NCBI GenBank assembly: GCA_020629335.1
Contig: JAHDDN010000238.1
Coordinates: forward strand, 1 to 8,158
Direction of reading: 5' to 3'
Source of the DNA: Chitinophagales bacterium
GTDB taxonomy: Bacteria > Bacteroidota > Bacteroidia > Chitinophagales > UBA2359
DNA: 8,158 nucleotides
Shown piece after piece: positions 4,601 through 8,158 of the stretch. The position numbers and the translations under genes were made by a program. The notes beneath the pieces were generated by a model that saw only the letters and a program-made list of their open reading frames with translations, made no database searches and was not told the origin of the DNA. How positions within the stretch are numbered: position 1 is the stretch's first letter; every line of letters starts with the position of its first letter.

Positions 4601-6248
4601 TTTTGATTTCTCTTTTTAAGGCGTATTGCTTGCGACGTACTTTAAATTCATCTTTAGTGATTTTGCGGCGGAGGTATACATACATTCCTCCTCTTAATGG
4701 CGTAGCAGGAGTGATGCGATTAAACTTGCATAATTCGTGTAATTGGATGCCATATTGTTGAGAAATATCTCGAATGTTTTGTCCTTCTTCTGCAAGATGT
4801 ACTTCCAAACCTTTTACGCCTTTTTTGCGCTTGTATTCTAAGTAGATATTTTCGTATGGGTCGAAAGAATCGCCATTTGCCATATCGTTAAACTCCAAGA
4901 TTTCTTTTGCTGTGAAGCCATAAGTCATGGCTATTTGTCGAGGAGAAACTTCCTCATCATATTTTACACATTTTACGCCATTATTGAGCGTCCAGTTTTT
5001 TGGTCTTAAGTATTTACTTTTCGAGCTGGCATGGCGGCTTGACTCTTTGATGCTATTAGATTTGGTAGCATAAGTATTGCTTGGTGCCTTATCTTTTTCA
5101 TTAATATTACTAATGAAACGGCTTGCGTCAGAGGATTTCTTAGAATGTCTTTTATGTTTTTTCGCTGATTGATAATTTTCATCCAATTCCTGAAATTGAA
5201 CATAATCACTATTGGGAGCCTCTTTTGCAGGAGGCTTAGAGGTGACTTTTTTAGAAACTGCGGGCGTTTGAGTAGGCGCTGGTTTCGTGTTTGTTTTGTA
5301 AGAAGGTGGCGGTGTTTCTTTTATTACTTGTTTTTGTGTAGGTGCTTGATTAGTATTCGTTTGAATTTGCTTACCATAGTCTGTATAAGACTTTGTGATT
5401 GGTGCAGTAGAAGTTCCTTTTGATTTAGTGTAAGGCGCTGATATTGGACTTTTTGCTGATTGGGTTGCTGCTTGAGTTGTTTTGCTATTGTGATTAGTCG
5501 TTGCTTTATTGCTATAAGTTGTGGTCTGAGCTTGTCTATCAAACCAAGTTCCTGAGCTTTGCGTATTAGATTTTCCGCTTGCTTCGTAAACAATGGAATT
5601 AGTTGTACTAGGCGTGCTTGTTACTTTTGGCTGTTTAGCCATCTTTGAGCTGGCATACTGTGTATTATGATGATTACTTTCTCTTCTAACGATAGGTTCT
5701 GGTGTTGGCTCAATATCCTCTTGTGGGATCATGGCATAAAAATCCATATTATAGAGTTCAAATCTTTCGATAATACTGATCAATATCTCTGCATACTTAG
5801 GATTAGTGGCATAACCTGCCTTTTTTAGTCCTTTAGACCAAGCGACATAGTCAAATGGATTCAGATCAAATAAGAATGCATAACGCTGCTTAGATAAGAC
5901 AATGGCGTGATCTTGATAGGAGTGCAAAACACTTTCATAAACCCTAAAACACTCTTGAGGTGCATCATCATCGTGACGGTAGCCAGGGCCATTCCAAGTA
6001 TTATGGCATTTGGCTCCAAAATGATTATTAGCGTTAGTAGCCAAAGCACTACGACCGTAATCTGACTCTAAGATGCCTTGTCCTAATTTGATACTAGCAG
6101 GAATCCCTGTTCTTTGCATCTCGCTGATAGCAAAGTCTTTATATTGGTCAATATAAGCCTTACCTAATGCCATGATGTCTGTCTTTTGCGCAGATAATAC
6201 ATTAGCTATGCACAAAAAAACAAGAGTTAAAGTAAATGTTCTTAACAT
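4590..6248 (-). CDS. Secreted GH73 glucosaminidase with two C-terminal LysM-like modules
   Basis: A 552-aa peptidoglycan hydrolase cutting the glycan strand next to N-acetylglucosamine. Residues 1-20 (MLRTFTLTLVFLCIANVLSA, then Q21) form a signal peptide. The GH73/FlgJ-type domain covers about 28-168: IKLGQGILESDYGRSALA carries the likely catalytic Glu61, then NNHFGAKC (74-81), FRVYESVLHSYQDHA (101-115) and a KKAGYATNPKYA motif (142-153). C81 and C100 could form a disulfide. Residues 180-415 are a low-complexity linker rich in Ser, Thr, Lys, Gln and Pro, probably disordered or wall-spanning. Two divergent LysM-like modules follow, at about 420-472 (PRQIAMTYGFTAKEILEFN) and 482-527 (IRDISQQYGIQLHELCKFN), expected to bind peptidoglycan. 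The tail is strongly basic (KVRRKQYALKREIKTKR). The RidA gene lies 68 bp upstream on the same strand. TAATGTTTG upstream of the start is one base longer than the -7 consensus, so its own promoter is uncertain. Confidence 0.92.
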   Translation of the reverse strand: MLRTFTLTLVFLCIANVLSAQKTDIMALGKAYIDQYKDFAISEMQRTGIPASIKLGQGILESDYGRSALATNANNHFGAKCHNTWNGPGYRHDDDAPQECFRVYESVLHSYQDHAIVLSKQRYAFLFDLNPFDYVAWSKGLKKAGYATNPKYAEILISIIERFELYNMDFYAMIPQEDIEPTPEPIVRRESNHHNTQYASSKMAKQPKVTSTPSTTNSIVYEASGKSNTQSSGTWFDRQAQTTTYSNKATTNHNSKTTQAATQSAKSPISAPYTKSKGTSTAPITKSYTDYGKQIQTNTNQAPTQKQVIKETPPPSYKTNTKPAPTQTPAVSKKVTSKPPAKEAPNSDYVQFQELDENYQSAKKHKRHSKKSSDASRFISNINEKDKAPSNTYATKSNSIKESSRHASSKSKYLRPKNWTLNNGVKCVKYDEEVSPRQIAMTYGFTAKEILEFNDMANGDSFDPYENIYLEYKRKKGVKGLEVHLAEEGQNIRDISQQYGIQLHELCKFNRITPATPLRGGMYVYLRRKITKDEFKVRRKQYALKREIKTKR

Positions 6249-6316
6249 AGTCGCAATCAGTTAATAATCAAACATTAAAAACGCTAAAATACGCCATTAT
6301 TTCGGATAAATAAAAT

Positions 6317-6714
6317 TTATTTGCAAGTGTTGGAAATAATAGCTGTCACTTCAATTTCCACTACTAAATCTGGATGGATTAAACGATTGACCTCCACCAT
6401 AGTAGCGGCAGGATAGATTCCTTTGAAATATTCTGCATGGGCTTTGCCAATAGCCTCCCAATCGTTGATGTCCTTAACATATATACGAGTACGAACGACA
6501 TCGGTCATTGAGCCACCTGCTTCCAAGATAGCAATTTTAATTTTTTCGAGTATAAATTGTGCCTGTTTATAAGGATTTCCTTTACCGATAATATCATCTC
6601 ATCTACAGCTGTCGTACCTGCTACCTCTATCATATTGCCTACTCTCACCGCACGAGAGTAGCACACTTGCTCTTCCCAAAGCGTATTGGATCGTATATTC
6701 ACTCGTTTACTCAT
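6317..6714 (-). pseudogene. RidA/YjgF/UK114-family protein, split by a one-base frameshift
   Basis: Two overlapping minus-strand frames together encode one RidA-family protein of about 132 aa, the normal length. The first, from ATG 6714, reads MSKRVNIRSNTLWEEQVCYS and continues to VAGTTAVDE. The second resumes as DIIGKGNPYKQAQFILEKIK and runs through DVVRTRIYVKDIN and MVEVNRL to VEIEVTAI. They join only if one base is added within 6596-6600 (plus strand ATCTC). Inserting an A would give VDENDIIGKGN, the expected family sequence. Read literally, the first frame runs into unrelated residues and stops at 6505. RidA proteins form trimers; the archetype hydrolyses reactive enamines and imines. The catalytic Arg (PARSC in E. 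coli RidA) is Ala here (YPAATMVEV), so even the restored protein would belong to a Rid subgroup without that activity. It may be a true pseudogene or a sequencing error. A longer in-frame start at 6762 is less likely than the family-like 6714. Confidence 0.88.
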
Positions 6715-6823
6715 GCTCTTTGATTTGAAGTTGTAATCGTAGTTTACTAGCCAATCATTCAACTTAATAGCAGCAAAATCAACTACTTAGCTAGTGATAG
6801 CCTTTACTTAACGTCTTTTTTTC

Positions 6824-6831
6824 TATTTTTG
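6824..6831 (+). promoter_or_regulatory. Candidate -7 promoter box for aspS
   Basis: TATTTTTG is an exact match to the Bacteroidota -7 consensus TAnnTTTG. It lies about 120 bases before the aspS ATG in the divergent gap between the RidA gene and aspS. The -33 element is weak (TTTAC near 6803). The implied leader of about 110 bases is AT-rich with no obvious riboswitch or T-box. Confidence 0.35.
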
Positions 6832-6951
6832 TGCTTTCTTGCATAAAATTTGCAGTACAAGCGTTTATGAACTCAAACAATTTATCAATTGTTAAAGTTA
6901 GAACGCAAAACCGACTTACTTTTATTTTTTTATTAACACAAATTAAAGAAC

Positions 6952-8158
6952 ATGTACAGAACGCACACCTGTGGTGAACTTAGAAAAGAGCACGCAGGAC
7001 AAGAAGTAGCCCTTAGCGGCTGGGTGCAGCGCACCCGTCAATTCGGTGGATTAACATTTGTAGACCTGCGAGATCGCTACGGCATTACGCAATTAGTTTT
7101 CAATATGGATACCGACGCCGACTTGTGTGCAAAAGCTAATGGCTTAGGCAGAGAGTACGTTATTCAAGCAAAAGGGAAACTCGCTGAAAGAAGCAGTATC
7201 AACCCTAATTTACCAACTGGTGATGTGGAAGTTTTAGTAGATGGAATGGAGATTCTAAATGCAGCTAAAACTCCTCCCTTTACAATAGAAGCAGATACCG
7301 ACGGCGGAGATGATATCCGTGTCAAGTATCGCTACTTAGATTTGAGAAGACCAACGCTTCAGCATAATATTATCTTAAGACATAAGATTGCACAAGAAAC
7401 TCGTCGCTATCTTTGCGATAATGATTTCTTAGAGATAGAAACACCTTTCTTAATCAAAAGTACGCCAGAAGGAGCAAGAGACTTTGTCGTTCCTTCTCGT
7501 ATGAATGCAGGTCAATTTTACGCCCTGCCACAATCACCACAAACTTTCAAGCAGATTTTGATGGTAGCCGGTTATGACCGCTACTTCCAAATCGTTCGTT
7601 GTTTCCGTGATGAAGACCTTCGTGCTGACCGCCAACCAGAGTTCACACAAATAGACTGTGAAATGTCTTTCGTGAATCAGGAAGACGTACTCAATACTTT
7701 TGAAGGCCTACTCAAACACATCTTCAAATATGTCAAAAACTACGACTTAGGAGAAGTAGAGCGTATGAGCTATGACGATGCCATGAGATTATACGGTATT
7801 GACAAGCCAGATACACGTTTCGACATGACCTTTAAGTACTTAGAGGATGTAGCCAAAAATAAAGGCTTCAAAATCTTTGATGAAGCAGAAGCAGTAATTG
7901 GTATCGTAGCAGAAGGTTGTGCGACACACTCTCGTAAACAATTAGACGCCTTAACTGATTGGGTAAAACGCCCACAAATTGGCGCTAAAGGTTTAGTATA
8001 TGTGAAGTGTAATGAAGACGGAACTTTCAAATCCTCTGTAGATAAGTTCTTCTCACAAGAAGACCTCAAAGCATGGGCTGATAAAGCAGGTGCCAAAGCA
8101 GGTGATTTAATGTTAGTCTTATCAGGCGGTTTAGACAAATGCCGTAAGCAATTAGGCG
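6952..8158 (+). CDS. aspS: Aspartyl-tRNA synthetase, bacterial type (3' partial)
   Basis: The first 402 codons of a class II synthetase that charges tRNA-Asp with aspartate in the cytoplasm; the full bacterial enzyme has about 580-600 residues, so the C-terminal part of the catalytic domain is missing at the window edge. Residues 1-105 form the anticodon-binding OB fold ([20 protein letters not shown], 21-40). The linker [12 protein letters not shown] precedes motif 1 at about 143-165 ([20 protein letters not shown]). TPEGARDF (171-178) and [13 protein letters not shown] (from 192) form the aspartate and ATP site. Motif 2 is [14 protein letters not shown] (218-231). The bacterial GAD insertion domain occupies the remainder, about 285 on. 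The start has AAAGAA just upstream and gives the standard [11 protein letters not shown]-terminus. At residue 31, where L or H is commonly discussed for tRNA specificity, this protein has Phe. It is divergent from the RidA gene, and no frameshift or odd codon use is visible. Confidence 0.96.
   Translation, partial: MYRTHTCGELRKEHAGQEVALSGWVQRTRQFGGLTFVDLRDRYGITQLVFNMDTDADLCAKANGLGREYVIQAKGKLAERSSINPNLPTGDVEVLVDGMEILNAAKTPPFTIEADTDGGDDIRVKYRYLDLRRPTLQHNIILRHKIAQETRRYLCDNDFLEIETPFLIKSTPEGARDFVVPSRMNAGQFYALPQSPQTFKQILMVAGYDRYFQIVRCFRDEDLRADRQPEFTQIDCEMSFVNQEDVLNTFEGLLKHIFKYVKNYDLGEVERMSYDDAMRLYGIDKPDTRFDMTFKYLEDVAKNKGFKIFDEAEAVIGIVAEGCATHSRKQLDALTDWVKRPQIGAKGLVYVKCNEDGTFKSSVDKFFSQEDLKAWADKAGAKAGDLMLVLSGGLDKCRKQLG

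Noticed and set aside
5169..5423. Plus-strand frame rich in Arg, Cys and Phe opposite the GH73 linker
   Set aside because: This is an artefact of the low-complexity Ser/Thr/Lys linker on the other strand.
6774..6781. TGATTTTG on the minus strand as a RidA promoter box
   Set aside because: It has a mismatch in the essential TA of TAnnTTTG and no -33 element upstream.
7770..8138. Minus-strand frame of 122 codons opposite aspS
   Set aside because: It is antisense to the conserved AspRS GAD region; the aspS frame is unambiguous.

Overview
The window looks like a chromosomal stretch of a Bacteroidota bacterium, most likely of the Saprospiraceae type. Three things point there. The first gene carries a C-terminal module with an RNHLG motif followed by dockerin-like calcium loops. 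Several upstream regions contain the Bacteroidota promoter box TAnnTTTG rather than a classical -10 box. Start codons have weak Shine-Dalgarno sequences and the coding DNA is AT-rich. The assignment is an inference from recalled patterns, not from a database search.

Left part (1-3324): the 3' end of a secreted protein with two dockerin-type calcium loops (+) meets, tail to tail, an unrecognised secreted protein of 267 aa (-). Next come a GT4 glycosyltransferase (-) and, divergently, a DUF1295 / steroid-5-alpha-reductase-like membrane protein (+). The 49-bp gap between these two holds a full-consensus Bacteroidota promoter for the glycosyltransferase.

Middle (3325-3940): 616 bases without a convincing large gene. 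On the minus strand there is a possible 27-codon ORF followed by a perfect palindrome plus U-tract terminator. To its right lies a GC-rich, hairpin-rich block with three degenerate ~45-nt modules beginning CTTAG and a nested long inverted repeat. This block is the most likely place for something undescribed; a dispersed intergenic repeat is the leading explanation.

Right part (3941-8158): a beta-phosphoglucomutase-like HAD enzyme (+) overlaps by 11 bp, tail to tail, a secreted GH73 glucosaminidase with two LysM-like modules (-). Upstream of the latter, same strand, is a RidA-family gene split by a one-base frameshift. Divergent from that, the window ends inside aspS, aspartyl-tRNA synthetase (+), which is intact as far as it is visible.

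The genes do not form one pathway. They are mostly single transcription units of cell-envelope, sugar and housekeeping function. I see no CRISPR array, tRNA, rRNA, transposase or defence system.
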